Part shown: piece after piece, positions 20,841 through 31,604 of the stretch
Numbering within the stretch: position 1 is the stretch's first letter
How the letters are laid out: the number at the start of each line of letters is the position of its first letter
Source: Cornus controversa
Lineage: Eukaryota; Streptophyta; Magnoliopsida; Cornales; Cornaceae
Assembly: GCA_026545225.1 (NCBI GenBank)
Contig: CM048848.1
Location: 23,290,806 to 23,354,805 of the forward strand
Length of the DNA: 64,000 nt
Direction of reading: 5' to 3'
Made by a program: the position numbers and the translations under genes
Notes under the pieces: model-generated
Seen by the model: the letters and a program-made list of their open reading frames with translations, nothing else
What the model was told of the DNA's origin: nothing
The model's database searches: none

Positions 20841-22644
20841 CACCCCCAAACTTATATATTGCTAGTCCCTTAGCAATACAATATTACAAAAATGAAATCC
20901 ACTATCTTATACAAAAGTTTAATCATGCTCAGTCATCAACTAGATAAAGGGCGATCATCCGTTCATTTCACATTTGGCAAATGCAACAAGTATTACAGAA
21001 CTATGTGGTCATTAGCAAAAATGGACTTTCACAAGCTATAAATGAACGACAGTCCCCACATAATGGCCAGCCCGAACAAATATAACAATTCCAACCCCAA
21101 AATCCTCTTTGAAAAGTGAACATGCATTCCAACGTGTGGCTTTTGTCATATTTGGAGAAGAAAACGAACAAATCTGTTTTTAAGAGAAAAACTCATTGAA
21201 AATGCTCGACACGGTTGTTCATTATCACAAAACATTCATGATTGCTCATGTGCGGATGACCGTGCAATGCTTAGCTCTTTTTGCTTTCTTGCAAGCCCAT
21301 GTAGCGGCGTTGGGCCAATGACTCCCAAACCAATTGATTTTAGGGCATTAGGTGAAGAAGCACCCCTCGGACTTAATGACCGAGCTTACAAGGCGATGAG
21401 TGTAAGCAAGCCACCCGCTTATTATTGCACAACCTTACACACTTTTACGCGAATATTCCCTGCTTTGAGGCATAGAAATCCGGTTTATTAAGTGAGAAGG
21501 CTTATTGCATATTTTTCTCTTTTTATTTCTTTTTTTTTTTACAACAACCGGAAGAACTTATTCTTTAAGTTGTTCAGATAAAAACAGAAATTTTCAAAAA
21601 TTCTCCCTCAGACTTATACCCCACAATTTAAAATGCATGTGTGCGAATTTGTGCGGTTAAGGACAAATTTAGGGCGAGAATTGTACGTGCTCGAATTTAG
21701 ACAAAAATGTAGATCGTTCTAGCCTACTATAAAGCTTGCAAAAGTGTGGGTATTTACAATGTTAAAGTTCTTAACTACCTGCTGCATTTACTTCGGACAT
21801 TTATTCGAATGACTTCTTTTAAAAAGCAAGACATCATGGCAAGCATGCAAAAATATCAAGAAGAAAAAAAAACTGCTCTACAATGACACTCAAAATAATG
21901 ACCGAACATTGCATGCGTATGCAAGTGGTATAGCATACCGCACCCCCAAACTTATATGCAACATTGTCCTCAATGTTTGGACAAGAAGAACAAGGAAAGA
22001 AGTTACCGGGATGGCAGAATGCGAGAAAAATGGTATTCCACAGCAGCGGTCATCTTGTAAATAAGGAAAACCTGCACAGAACACCAACTGGATACCACGA
22101 GCATTAAAAGGAACAAAAAGTAGATAAATAGAACATAATGAATAATTATGCACAAACAGACAATGCCAATATCACTGTATATCTAAGGGTCTGAACTGGT
22201 GTTTCCCAATGGTCTAAGAGGTCTATGCGACAAGATATTGACTATCCAGGCACGCTAACGTATAGCATGCAAAGGGGCTGCCTTTCTTTATTACCGCCAT
22301 ACTGTGTTGAAGCAATCTCAACAGTATTGGGAATTAAAACCAGGCAGTAATAAACGGAAATCATCAACTGAATCGCATATAACAATTAGACAAGTGGTAC
22401 TACATACATAGTCAAAGTATAGAGAACAGATATATTGACAGAAAGCAAAAATAAAGACAGTAAAGATAACACATGGTATAAAAGAAAATATAAATGTATT
22501 CCATATAGATGAAAATGAGTTTGAGTACAAAGTGTACATGTAGGTGGAATACTCAGAAAGAAACTAAACATGGCCAACATGGCCTATCAAAAATAAAGAA
22601 AGAAAAATACAGAAAGCAAAGCATAAAAGATGAAAAAAATGCAG
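20841..22644 (-). other. E3 3' non-coding region with polypurine tract
   Basis: On the minus strand the polypurine tract AAGTTTGGGGGTG occupies 20853-20841 next to the 3' LTR, and a second identical motif lies at 21953-21941 with CATTGAGGACAATGTTGC just upstream of it. The conserved module lies at 21267-21491. The rest is AT-rich with no supported gene; the 74-codon plus-strand frame 21267-21491 is the antisense frame of the module. Matches 32829-34650 in E2. Confidence 0.75.
21267..21491 (-). other. Conserved 3' module of the E2/E3 family (E3 copy)
   Basis: Almost identical to 3208-3432 and 34000-34224. It contains the inverted repeat AAACCAATTGG(T/A)TTT within CCC...GGG and a second one (CTCGG/CCGAG), suggesting RNA hairpins. 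In all three copies the strand opposite to the element is open for 74 codons, with a motif PKPIxFRALxEEAP. Confidence 0.6.
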
Positions 22645-23868
22645 CTACTCGAGGGCGGGTGGTGGTGGTGGAGGCTCGATGGGAGTAGAAGTGGAGGTGG
22701 AGGCTCGACCAGCGAACAGGAACTGCAGGTCCTGCTGGAAGGCTCGGAACTCGTCTAAGATCGCTCTCTGACCCTGTGCCAGAGAAGAAATGTTCGTCCG
22801 AATGCCTGCCAGCTGACTCTGCGTCACCTGGATGTGCTCGTCAAAACCCTGCTGGAGCCGCTCTACGTCAGCCGCCAGGCAGGAATAGCCCGTCGCTAAG
22901 ATATTATGCCGCTCTGCAGCGACATCCATCTCCTCCTCCTCCATCTCCTCGTCCTCTGACTCAGCCCCTGCAGGCTCTCCCTCATCCGTCTCCACCGGGG
23001 CATCCATATCTACATCGTCTGGTGGATCATCCTGGTGGTCCTGTCGCTCTAAGTGTTGCCTCACCCGCTCCCACTGAGTAGATGTGAAGCGGGTGGGCGG
23101 TGCCAACTGAATGTCAGTACGACTGACCGGTATACTGGCACTGCTGAGAAAAGCGGCGACCAGGAAAGGAAAGGGAAGCCGCCAACTCGCTGCTCTGCGC
23201 ATCCTCTTGTTCACGAGGCCGTCCCAGACCTTGAACATCTGCCCCCAGATCAGTGACGGAATCGAAACCCAAGTGCCCGTGTGGAAGGCATAGAGGCAAC
23301 GGAGGAGGTCGCCCCTACGCTCTGCCACGTGCTGCAGCGGACACGCGTTCTTGAGGAGAATGGTGTCCAAGAACCAAAATCTGCTCGAGCACATCGATTT
23401 GGACGTGCAGTTGTGACTGGGCGTGGTAAACGCCCCGCCACACATGTCCATCACGATCGAGAACAGCGTCGTGTCTGCTGGGAGTGCGGCCCTGTAAAGT
23501 GGCTGACCGTCCGGGCCAAGCATGTCTGTCGGCTGCTGGTGAGGGATGCCGAGCATCTGAGCAATCCGGCTCGGCGTAATCGTGATCGTGACAGTGGCCA
23601 CAACCTTCTCTAGTGTATATGGCGCGGTGCAGGAGTAGGTCATGTGATCGTAAAAGACCTGCACTAGGCGCTCGTGTGCCACGTCGGTGGGAGGCACACA
23701 TAGCCGATCGAGGCGACGCCTCCTGAGCTCGGCAATCGTTCACGCGGTGTCGGGACGCCTCTCGAACTCGGCTAAGTCAAAGATCTGCTCTGGGTGGAAC
23801 TTCCGAGACTGGAAGGCTCACCCGGGCACGTCGCGAATAGAACCGGCGGCGTTCTTCACCCTCGCCAT
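22645..23868 (-). pseudogene. E3 second ORF (plant-transposon-protein-like), two nonsense mutations
   Basis: Replaces pol in this family. ATG at 23868-23866 (MARVKNAAGS), 407 codons. Motifs such as DVAHERLVQVFYDHM, TITITPSRIAQMLGIPHQQP and CPLQHVAERRGDLLRCLYA recall, from memory, the 'putative plant transposon protein' domain (PF20167-type) found in Athila-like elements. The C-terminus has an acidic stretch (residues about 265-285), a helix-rich, coiled-coil-like segment and a proline tail. Against E2, CGA is now TGA at residue 17 (23818-23820) and TGG is TGA at residue 43 (23740-23742); the remaining frame (350 codons from 23697) is open. Biochemical function unknown. Confidence 0.8.
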
Positions 23869-23882
23869 AGTCTCGGAACAGT

Positions 23883-24270
23883 CTGCACTTGATTCCAAAA
23901 ATTACGTAAATAAAAGATAAATAAGAAGAAAGCTAAACTACGAATAAACTAAAAGAATAAAAATAAAAATGAAGTCCTTGTCCATGGTACTGACAAGAAT
24001 GCAAAAAAATCACTCTCAAAGAGGCAATGCGAACGGATGCAACCGAAACAAAGGTGCCGCGGTTACACACCGTACACTAAGCTTTTGAAACAAAAAGAAA
24101 GCCAAATCTCACTCCTACATGAATTCCTACCCCCCCGAAACCCACAAAATCCTATCACAGATATCGCAATCGCACCCATCCACCCCAACATCATCTAACC
24201 ATGTTTATTACGCCGTAAAACTATCAAGAATGGCGAGCGAGTATGCAAAATGCAGCCATGCATCACTTAC
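23883..24270 (-). other. Putative 5'-UTR intron upstream of the E3 second ORF
   Basis: On the minus strand GAG|GTAAGTG at 24270 and AAGTGCAG|AC at 23883 make a textbook GT-AG pair of 388 bp, ending 14 bases before the ATG. The same sites exist in E2 (31205-31590). The exon upstream is pyrimidine-rich and is preceded by a TATA-like CTATTTAAAC at 24500-24491. Confidence 0.6.
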
Positions 24271-24490
24271 CTCGAGAGGAAGAAGATGAACGGCTCAACC
24301 GAAGAAGATCCACTCGCAGCCGCAAAGAGAAGATCGCGCAAGCTCTAGCAGCGGCTTCGGACTGCGTCGGATGGCGGCGGATGATCGGGAATGGTAGATC
24401 GAGTGCTCGAGAGTGCTTGGAGAAGGCTTGGATCGCACGGAGGAAGAGAAGAATTCGGATGGTCTTTTAAAATGGGAGGGAAGCCCAATG

Positions 24491-24500
24491 GTTTAAATAG
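24491..24500 (-). promoter_or_regulatory. Putative internal TATA box of the E3 second ORF
   Basis: Minus-strand CTATTTAAAC lies directly downstream of the TCGATCAATCGA-type array and about 220 bases before the intron donor. It is conserved in E2 at 30972-30982. A promoter role is inferred from position. Confidence 0.5.
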
Positions 24501-24530
24501 ACTTTCGGCTCACGTGCAGGCCCCGCGTGC

Positions 24531-24912
24531 ATCTCGATTGATCGAGATGTGCATTTCGATCAATCGAGATTTCGATTGATCAAAATCTCACTTCGATCAA
24601 TCAAAATCAGCTTCGATCGATCGAGATTGTCTCTTCGATCAATCGAAAATTCCTTCACTGAATCACACTTTTACTTCGATCAATCGAACATTTAATTCAT
24701 TCAATTGAAATTTTATTTCGATCAATCGAAATCCCATTTCGATCAATCGAAATTTTCGATCGATCGAAGACCTATCGAAGTGCAATCGAAGAATACTGCC
24801 TCTCGAGACTTTGGACTTGGCAAATCTCTGCAATTTTTCGATCAATCGAGATTGAAATCTCGATCAATCAAAATCTCAATTGATCGAGATCCTGGTTTCG
24901 ATCAATCGAGAT
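24531..24912 (-). repeat. TCGATCAATCGA-type array upstream of the E3 second ORF
   Basis: More than fifteen imperfect copies of (A/T)TTCGATCAATCGAAAT or ATCTCGATTGATCGAGAT in both orientations over 380 bp, between the end of Gag-protease and the TATA-like box. It is the same motif family as in the LTRs. The region reads open in some frames because the unit lacks stops; no protein is implied. Confidence 0.9.
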
Positions 24913-25081
24913 GCTCAAAAATAGTCAGCTTGAGTTATGCTTCAGGGACTTGGATATTTGGGAATTAGATACTACATTGCTTCGATACAAACCTACTTTG
25001 GATTAAAGGGACATCATGGAAGCATGATCGCTACCATGGCTTCGCCACCTTATACGTCTATGGCGCGACGTCCGGATCGGC

Positions 25082-27921
25082 TCACGAGTCAAAATACACA
25101 GGATCCGTCAAAGTGACGACATCCACGTATTCGGTGGTGACTTGGTCACCCACACACACTTTTAAGCGCTGCCCGTTTACTTTGAACAACGAGCCATCTT
25201 TCAAGTCCTTCAATTTCACCGCTCTGTGGGGAGCGGCGGAATTAACCAACGGAGGAAAGGGGTCTCTCAGAAATCTCCATTTAGGCAAATCCATGACAGT
25301 ATTAACATCGAGCATGGAATTGACTTCACATATGGCTTGCTCAATGTCAAAATCATCACAGTTGAAGTGATTTAGGCATGCCTCTAAAGGATCCTTGGAA
25401 AGAATAGAAGGAAGTGCTTCTTGAACAAGGTCTTCCACAACATCGACACAAAAGCACTCACTTTCATCGTCGGATGTGTGGTGGGAAGCATTGAAGATGT
25501 TCAAATGGACTTTCATATTCCCAAAAGAGATGTCCATCACTCCGGTACGGCAATTAACGCAAGCGTTTGCCGTGGCCAAGAATGGACGACCTAGAATGAT
25601 AGGAATATGACGATTCAGATTTTGGACCGGTTCCGTGTCAAGGACTATGAAGTCCACCAAAAAATAGAATTTGTCCACTTGAATGATGACATCCTCAATG
25701 ATGCCACGTGGTTGCGTCACCGAACGGTCGGCAAGTTGCAACACAACCGTGGTATGCTTGAGTTCCCCCAAACCTAGTTGTTGGTAAACTGATAATGGAA
25801 GCAAATTGACACTAGCCCCTAGATCAAGAAGTGCTTTTTCAAAAGATTGATTTCCGATGGTGCACGAAATGGTCGGAGCACCCGGATCTTTGAATTTAGG
25901 AGGGGCTTGGTGTTGGAAAATGGAGCTTATGTGCTCAGTTAAGAGGAATTTCTTAGGAACATTATTCCTAGATTTGCGCTTTTGAGTGCACAAGTCCTTC
26001 AAGAATTTTGCATAGGAGGGAATTTGTCGAATAGCATCAAGGAGAGGGAGATTGATCTTTACTTGTTTGAAGATCTCCATCATGTCTTGGATTTTCTCTT
26101 CTTGCTTCCCGAAATGAGAAGGTTCCTTCAATCTTTGAGGAAAAGGAACCGGAGGTTCATAAGAGGTGTCAAGATTTGGAATCGATGACGACACAACTTC
26201 ACTTGCCTTTCCTTTTGGATTTGAAGGGGTATTTTGCAAATTTGGATTTAACGGAAACAATTTTGGATTTAATTGGGATTCTTTTGGATTTTTAAGTTGC
26301 ACTTGGAATTCCTTTCTCTCTTCCTCCCCCACCTTGGAGTTAATGATTTTACCACTCCTCAAGGTTGTGATTGATTGAACTTGCTCCGGAGGAGCATTAC
26401 AAGTTGAAGATGATGGATCTTCAATCATATGGACACCTTTGGGATTCACCACCGGTTGACTCGGCAACTTACCTTCCTCCCTTCTATTTAAGGCATTAGC
26501 TAGTTGCCCGATTTGAGCTTCTAACCTAGCCATAGATTGAGCATTGGCTTCAAGCTTAGAGATTGATTGAGAGTGAGTTTGCAATAAGCGGGTGTTGGCC
26601 TCAAGATTGCTTATCACTCTTTCTTCAAAGCTTTGGCTTCTCGAAGGAGGTGGTGGTTGTTGGTAATTAGATCTTTGATTGTAAGGTTGAGGGTTTGGCC
26701 TATAATGAGGCTGTTGAGAGGGGGAATTAAAAGAGTTTTGCCCTTGGAAAGAGGGACTTGATTCTTGAGGTTTCCATGAAAAAGCCGGATGGTTCTTGTA
26801 ACCAGGATTGTACATGTTTGAATATGGATCATTCATTTGTTTAGAGTACAAGGCATTCGCTTGCTCTTGAGCATAATCGGGAGATTGCCTGGCAATAAGA
26901 CAATCTCGCACGAAATGTGAAGTACTATAGCAAAACGAACACCCTTCCTGATTTTGGACAGATTGGTTTGGAGTAGGCAGCCCATTTTTCATGATTAAAT
27001 CCATTTTTCGGGATAGGGCTTCTACTTACATGGCAACCTCATCCACCCGTGATATTTCATGCACTCCTCTACAAGGTTGGGTGGCCTTCCCTTTCCTAGT
27101 GGAGGAGCGTTGAGCTGAATTGTTGCTTAGGGTTTGAAAAAGTTTCCATGCCTCATCGGGGCTTTTCAAAAGATATCCACCCCCACACGCGGAGTCTATC
27201 ATTTGTCTGTGTTGCTCACTCACCCCATCATAAAACTTTGCACTAGCTGCCATTTTGGGACAGCATGATGCAGACAAGATTTTAAAAGATCCTTTAACCT
27301 CTCCCACGTCTCATGGAATTGTTCTTGGTCAATTTGGGTGAATCCGGTGATTGCTCGCCGAATATCACTTGTCTTACCCATTGGGAAGTATTTTTTAAAG
27401 AACTCTATTTGCATCTCCGCCCAAGAATGGATTGAGTTAGGTTCTAAGGAGCTGAACCAACTTCTAGCTTTATATTTTAGGGAGAAGGGGAACATACGTA
27501 GCTTTAGATCATCCTCCGTAAAGTGTGGTACACGAATAGTGGAACACACGGAAAGGAAATAATCTAAGTCCCGGTACGGATCCTCATTAGGAAGACCGTG
27601 GAAGCTATTAAGAAGATTGATGGTGGAGGACTTTATTTCGAATTGATTTACCACCACATTCGGAAATTGAATACATGAAGGTACTTCAAATGTAGTCGGA
27701 AGGTAAAAGTCCATAAGCAACTCTCCTTGAGGAGGTGGTGGTGGAGGTGGTTGTTCATGATTAAAAGGAGGTAGTCCGGGAGGTTGTCTCTCATTTGGAT
27801 CCATGTTTTCAGTCCTAGGCAATATAGGGTCCCTAGAGGTTCCTCTACGTTGTCTAAGTGTTCGTTCAAGTTCAATGTTACACGGAAGCAAAGGAAGTGA
27901 CAAGGACCGTCTACCTAGCAT
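25082..27921 (-). pseudogene. E3 gag-protease polyprotein with a frameshift and a stop
   Basis: About 946 codons from ATG 27921. Proline-rich N-terminus; Gag domain near residues 145-260 (PFSLKYKARSWF, EFFKKYFPMGKT); CCHC knuckle CSFCYSTSHFVRDC about 20 codons after 27004; RREEGKLPSQPVVNPKGVH; then an aspartic protease with ALLDLGASVNLLPLSVYQQL (the DLGAS form usual in Athila relatives) and the IPIILGRPFLATANA motif; a linker tail ends near DPVYFDS. Lesions: a 1-bp deletion at about 27232-27238 relative to E2 (GCAAAGTTTTATG against GCAAAGCTTTTATG) and TAA at 27028-27026 where E2 has CAA. From 27004 to 25082 the frame is open for 640 codons. No RT follows. Confidence 0.88.
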
Positions 27922-28182
27922 GCATTAACAATCGAACAACACCTCAATACACAAAGTAACAATAATCTATACAAAAAGAATGAATGAATTCAAACCACTA
28001 ATTTTAGGCGTTATACTCACAAAGGGTTCCAAGTTTACTTCTCTTTGATGCCCGCTATGTGGTATACCTAAAATCAAGAAGTTTGAGAAATGAGAACAAA
28101 ATATATACAAAAAGAATGAAAGAATTTCTAGCCTAAGAATTAAACCAGATTTAATCTTCTAATGGCGACAATAAAACCGTAG

Positions 28183-28200
28183 TCCCCGGCAACGGCGCCA
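28183..28200 (-). other. E3 primer-binding site
   Basis: The reverse complement reads TGGCGCCGTTGCCGGGGA, six bases from the LTR edge at 28207. The 260 bases between it and the gag ATG are leader (matches E2 5294-5554). Confidence 0.92.
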
Positions 28201-28206
28201 AAATTT

Positions 28207-29637
28207 TGATGTGGTCGGAACTAAATTATATTGTAAGCTTAATTTTGCCCTTTTTATCAAAATATAATTTAACCACTCGCAAGAGCACAAATCTTTGTAG
28301 ATAAGGTTCTATATAGAGGGTATCGATCCCACGAGGACTAGTCGCAATTGTCTTCAAGGAAGATTAATTTTACTTTAATTCGAAAAATAGATTTTTGAAT
28401 TTGTGTTTATAAACTATTGCATGAATGAAATGACAAGAAAAGTAAAGAGTTTAAAGTTGGGAGAGAGAACTAGGGTTGGTTTCCACCACTAGCCATTCAC
28501 ATGTTCATAAGTGTAGCAAGCATGGGATTAATTAATTAAATGCCTAACAATGTCATTAGGCTTGTGACCTCAATGACATATCAAAAGAACAATGTGTGTG
28601 CTAACCTATCATAATCCATCTTCAACAAGCATAGCTCTTCAACCTAACTAACTACCTAATTACTCTACTCTCTAAGTGAACACTACATGCATCCAAACTA
28701 CCTTGTCTTGGCATGGTCTATACAAACTAACATCACACATTCATTTAAACACCATTATCTAGCCATCATTTGCACTTCTTGTGGAATATGCAAATGTTGT
28801 GCATTCAAGTGACAAAATCTACTCTAAGACAAGAATAAATTCCAAATCAAATGAATATATATAAGAGATGTATTTGTGTACATAATCACTAGGCTAAATA
28901 ATCAACATTTAATTACAAATCCCAAGAGCTACAAAGATGAACAAGTTTACATGGCTAGGGGTTGAAACCAACACCCTAGTAGAAGAGTTAGTTGCTCATG
29001 GTTGCCTTGCACCCTTCCATTGATGAAGAAAGTGAAGCTTCTTGGTCTGGTTCAGCTTCTCCTCTTCCTCTCCCGAAGGTCTCTCTTGAAGTATTCTGAT
29101 CTGTGTTGAGAGATATATGAGATATGAGAGATATGGCTCTTTTTGTGTACTTTTTGGCTTCTTTTTCAACCTTGGGCCCCACCATATATATATATATATC
29201 ACTATATATATCTATTGCATTAATAAGGCCCCCAAAAGTCTTGTTCAAGTCAGACAATCCCCCTAAGTCGTGCAAAAAGGGGGATTTTGTTGCAAGTGGG
29301 AGAGCAGGTGAGCAAGTGGCCAAGTGGGTTCTGCAGAATCTCGATTGATCGAGATTAAATCTCGATTGATCAAGATTTTGATCAATCGAAATGAGATCTC
29401 GATCAATCGAGATTTTGATTAATCGAGATCAACATCTCGATTGATCGAGATGCCTTGGGCTGCATTTTCTGATTTCTTCTCTTGACTGCAGAAAGCTTCC
29501 AACTTTGCTCCATTTACTCCAATACCTGCAAAACATCAAAAACACAAAAATACCGTAAACATATCTCAGTAAACGCAAAAACGGAACTAACGTATGTAAG
29601 AAAGAGGGTTCAAATGCATAGAATTGAACACTTATCA
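28207..29637 (-). repeat. E3 5' LTR, uninterrupted
   Basis: 1431 bp, minus-strand TGATAAGTGTTC to CCACATCA. It is the reference copy for resolving the split LTR at 7553-20840. Contains the motif array (29337-29452) and the TATATA tract (about 29186-29212). Followed by AGCTC and resumption of E2. Confidence 0.93.
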
Positions 29638-29642
29638 AGCTC
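29638..29642. other. Target-site duplication of E3, right copy (AGCTC)
   Basis: Partner of 7548-7552; E2 coding sequence resumes immediately. Confidence 0.92.
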
Positions 29643-30432
29643 CATTTCGTTCACCATCGGAAATCAATCTTTTGAAAAGGCACTCCTTGATCTAGGGGCT
29701 AGTGTCAATTTGCTTCCATTCTCAGTTTACCAACAACTAGGTTTGGGGGAACTCAAGCATACCACGGTTGTGTTACAACTCGCCGACCGTTCGGTGAAGC
29801 AACCACGTGGCATCATTGAGGATGTCATCATTCAAGTGGACAAATTCTATTTTCCGGTGGACTTCATAGTCCTTGACACGGAACCGGTCCAAAATCCGAA
29901 TCGTCATATTCCTATCATTCTAGGTCGTCCATTCTTGACCACGGCAAACGCTTGTGTTAATTGCCGTACCGGAGTGATGGGCATCTCTTTTGGGAATATG
30001 AAAGTCTGCTTGAACATTTTCAATGCTTCCCACCTCACATCCGACGATGAAAGTGAGTGCTTTTGTGTTGATGTTGTGGAAGACCTTGTTCAAGAAGCAT
30101 TTCCTTCTATTCTTTCCAAGGATCCTTTAGAGGCATGCCTAAATCATTTCAACTATGATGATTTTGACATTGAGCAATCCATATGTGAAGTCAATTCCAT
30201 GCTCGATGTTAATACTGTCATGGATTTGCCTAAATGGAGATTTCCAGGAGAACCCTTTCCTCCGTTGGTTAATTTCGTTGCTTCCCACGGAGCGGTGGAA
30301 TTGAAGGACTTGAAAGACGGCTCGTTGTTCAAAGTAAACGGGCAGCGCTTAAAAGTGTGCGTGGATGACCAAGTCACCACTGAATACGTGGATGTCGTCA
30401 CTTTGACGGATCCCGTGTATTTTGACTCGTGA
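29643..30432 (+). pseudogene. E2 protease and linker, continuation of the gag-protease gene
   Basis: Continues the polyprotein interrupted at 7552. After a junction CCATTTCGTTC the frame reads FTIGNQSFEKALLDLGASVN (protease, DLGAS active-site form), LADRSVKQPRGIIEDVIIQV, IPIILGRPFLTTANACVNC, then a linker ending DPVYFDS at 30432. Compared with E3 about 54 bp are missing between two CCATTT hexamers, a probable microhomology deletion (in frame in size). The ATG-starting frame from 29482 is an artefact of LTR sequence being open upstream. As part of the broken E2 gene it cannot give a full polyprotein. Confidence 0.85.
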
Positions 30433-30601
30433 GCCGATCCGAACGTCGCGCCATAGACGTGTAAGGTGGCGAAGCCATGGTAGCTATCATGCTTCCATGA
30501 TGTCCCTTTAATCCAAAGTAGGTTTGTATCTAAGCAATGTAGTATCTAATTCCCAAATATCCAAGTCCCTGAAGCATAACTCAAGCTGACTGTTTTTGAG
30601 C

Positions 30602-30942
30602 ATCTCGATTGATCGAAACCAGGATCTCGATCAATCGAGATTTCGATTGATCGAGATTTCAGTTTCAATTGATCGAAAAATTGCAGAGAATTTGCCAAGT
30701 CCAAAGTCCCGAGAGGTAGTATTCTTCGATTGCACTTCGATAGATCTTCGATCGATTGAAGATTTCGATTGATCGAAATAAAATTTCGATTACTCGAAGT
30801 AAAAACTCGATTCAGTGAAGGAATTTTCGATTGATCGAGGAAAGAATTTCGATCGATCGATGCTGATTTCGATTGATTGAAGTGAGATTTTGATCAATCG
30901 AAATCTCGATTGATCGAAATGCACATCTCGATCAATCGAGAT
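30602..30942 (+). repeat. TCGATCAATCGA-type array upstream of the E2 second ORF
   Basis: Over fifteen imperfect copies of ATCTCGATTGATCGAGAT/TTTCGATTGATCGAAAT in 340 bp, the E2 counterpart of 24531-24912. It ends about 30 bases before the TATA-like box. The 170 bases before it (30433-30601) are non-coding and match E3. Confidence 0.9.
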
Positions 30943-30972
30943 GCACGTGATGCCTGCACGTGATCTGAAAGC

Positions 30973-30981
30973 TTATTTAAA
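30973..30981 (+). promoter_or_regulatory. Putative internal TATA box of the E2 second ORF
   Basis: TTATTTAAA is followed within about 40 bases by a pyrimidine-rich leader (TTCCTTCTCTCTTCC near 31020) and, 225 bases on, by a consensus splice donor. Conserved in E3. Inferred promoter. Confidence 0.5.
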
Positions 30982-31204
30982 CCGTTGGGCTTCCCTCTCA
31001 TTTCAAAACAACCATCCGACTTCCTTCTCTCTTCCGTGCGATCCAGACCTTCTCCAAGCACTCCCGAGCACTCGATCTATCATTCCCGATCATCCGCCGC
31101 CATCCGACACAGTACGAAGCCGCCGCTAGCACTCGCACTATTTTCTCTTCGCGACTGCGAGTGGGTCTTCTTTTGTTTGAGCCGTTCATCTTCTTCCTCT
31201 TGAG

Positions 31205-31590
31205 GTAAGTGATGCATGGCTACTTTTTGTATAATTTTTCGCCATTTTTGATAGTTTTACGGCGTAATAAACATATTTAGATGATATTGGGTTAGATGGG
31301 TGCATTTGCGGTGTTTGTAATGAGATTTTGCAAGTTTCGGGGGGTAGGAGTATATATAGGGTTGAGATTTTTCATTCTCTCTGTTTCAAATGCTTAGTGT
31401 ACGGGTTGCAACCGCGACCCTTCATTTCGGTTGCATCAGTTCGCACCGCTTCTTTAAGAGAGAGTTTTTGAATTCTTATCAGTGCCAAAGACTAGGACCT
31501 CATTTTCATTTTTTCTTCTTTTAGTTTATTCTTATTTTAGTTTTCTTCTTATTTATCTTTTATTTACGTAATTTTTGGAATCAAGTGCAG
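31205..31590 (+). other. Putative 5'-UTR intron of the E2 second ORF
   Basis: Donor GAG|GTAAGTG at 31205 and acceptor AAGTGCAG| ending at 31590, 386 bp, T-rich before the acceptor. The ATG follows 14 bases later at 31605. Conserved with E3 (388 bp). Confidence 0.6.
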
Positions 31591-31604
31591 ACTGTTCCGA
31601 GACT

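Larger units (their letters stand above)
7553..29637 (-). mobile_element. E3: Athila-like element of the E2 family, reverse strand, inserted in E2
   Basis: In its own direction: 5' LTR 29637-28207, primer-binding site 28200-28183, Gag-protease 27921-25082, motif array, promoter-like region and intron, second ORF 23868-22645, 3' non-coding region, polypurine tract 20853-20841, 3' LTR 20840-7553. The 3' LTR contains E4 and E5; after removing both with their duplications it is about 1419 bp, against 1431 bp for the 5' LTR. Like E2 it has no RT, RNase H or integrase and would depend on enzymes supplied in trans. It is flanked by a perfect AGCTC duplication. Confidence 0.92.

Noticed and set aside
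23281-23743. Long frames opposite or offset to the second ORF (also 31730-32420)
   Set aside because: Shadow frames of a GC-rich coding region; the 407-codon frame is the one shared in length and start by both copies.
24663-24968. Open frames with FDQSR/LIEIK repeats
   Set aside because: They are translations of the TCGATCAATCGA array, which happens to lack stops; no protein function implied.
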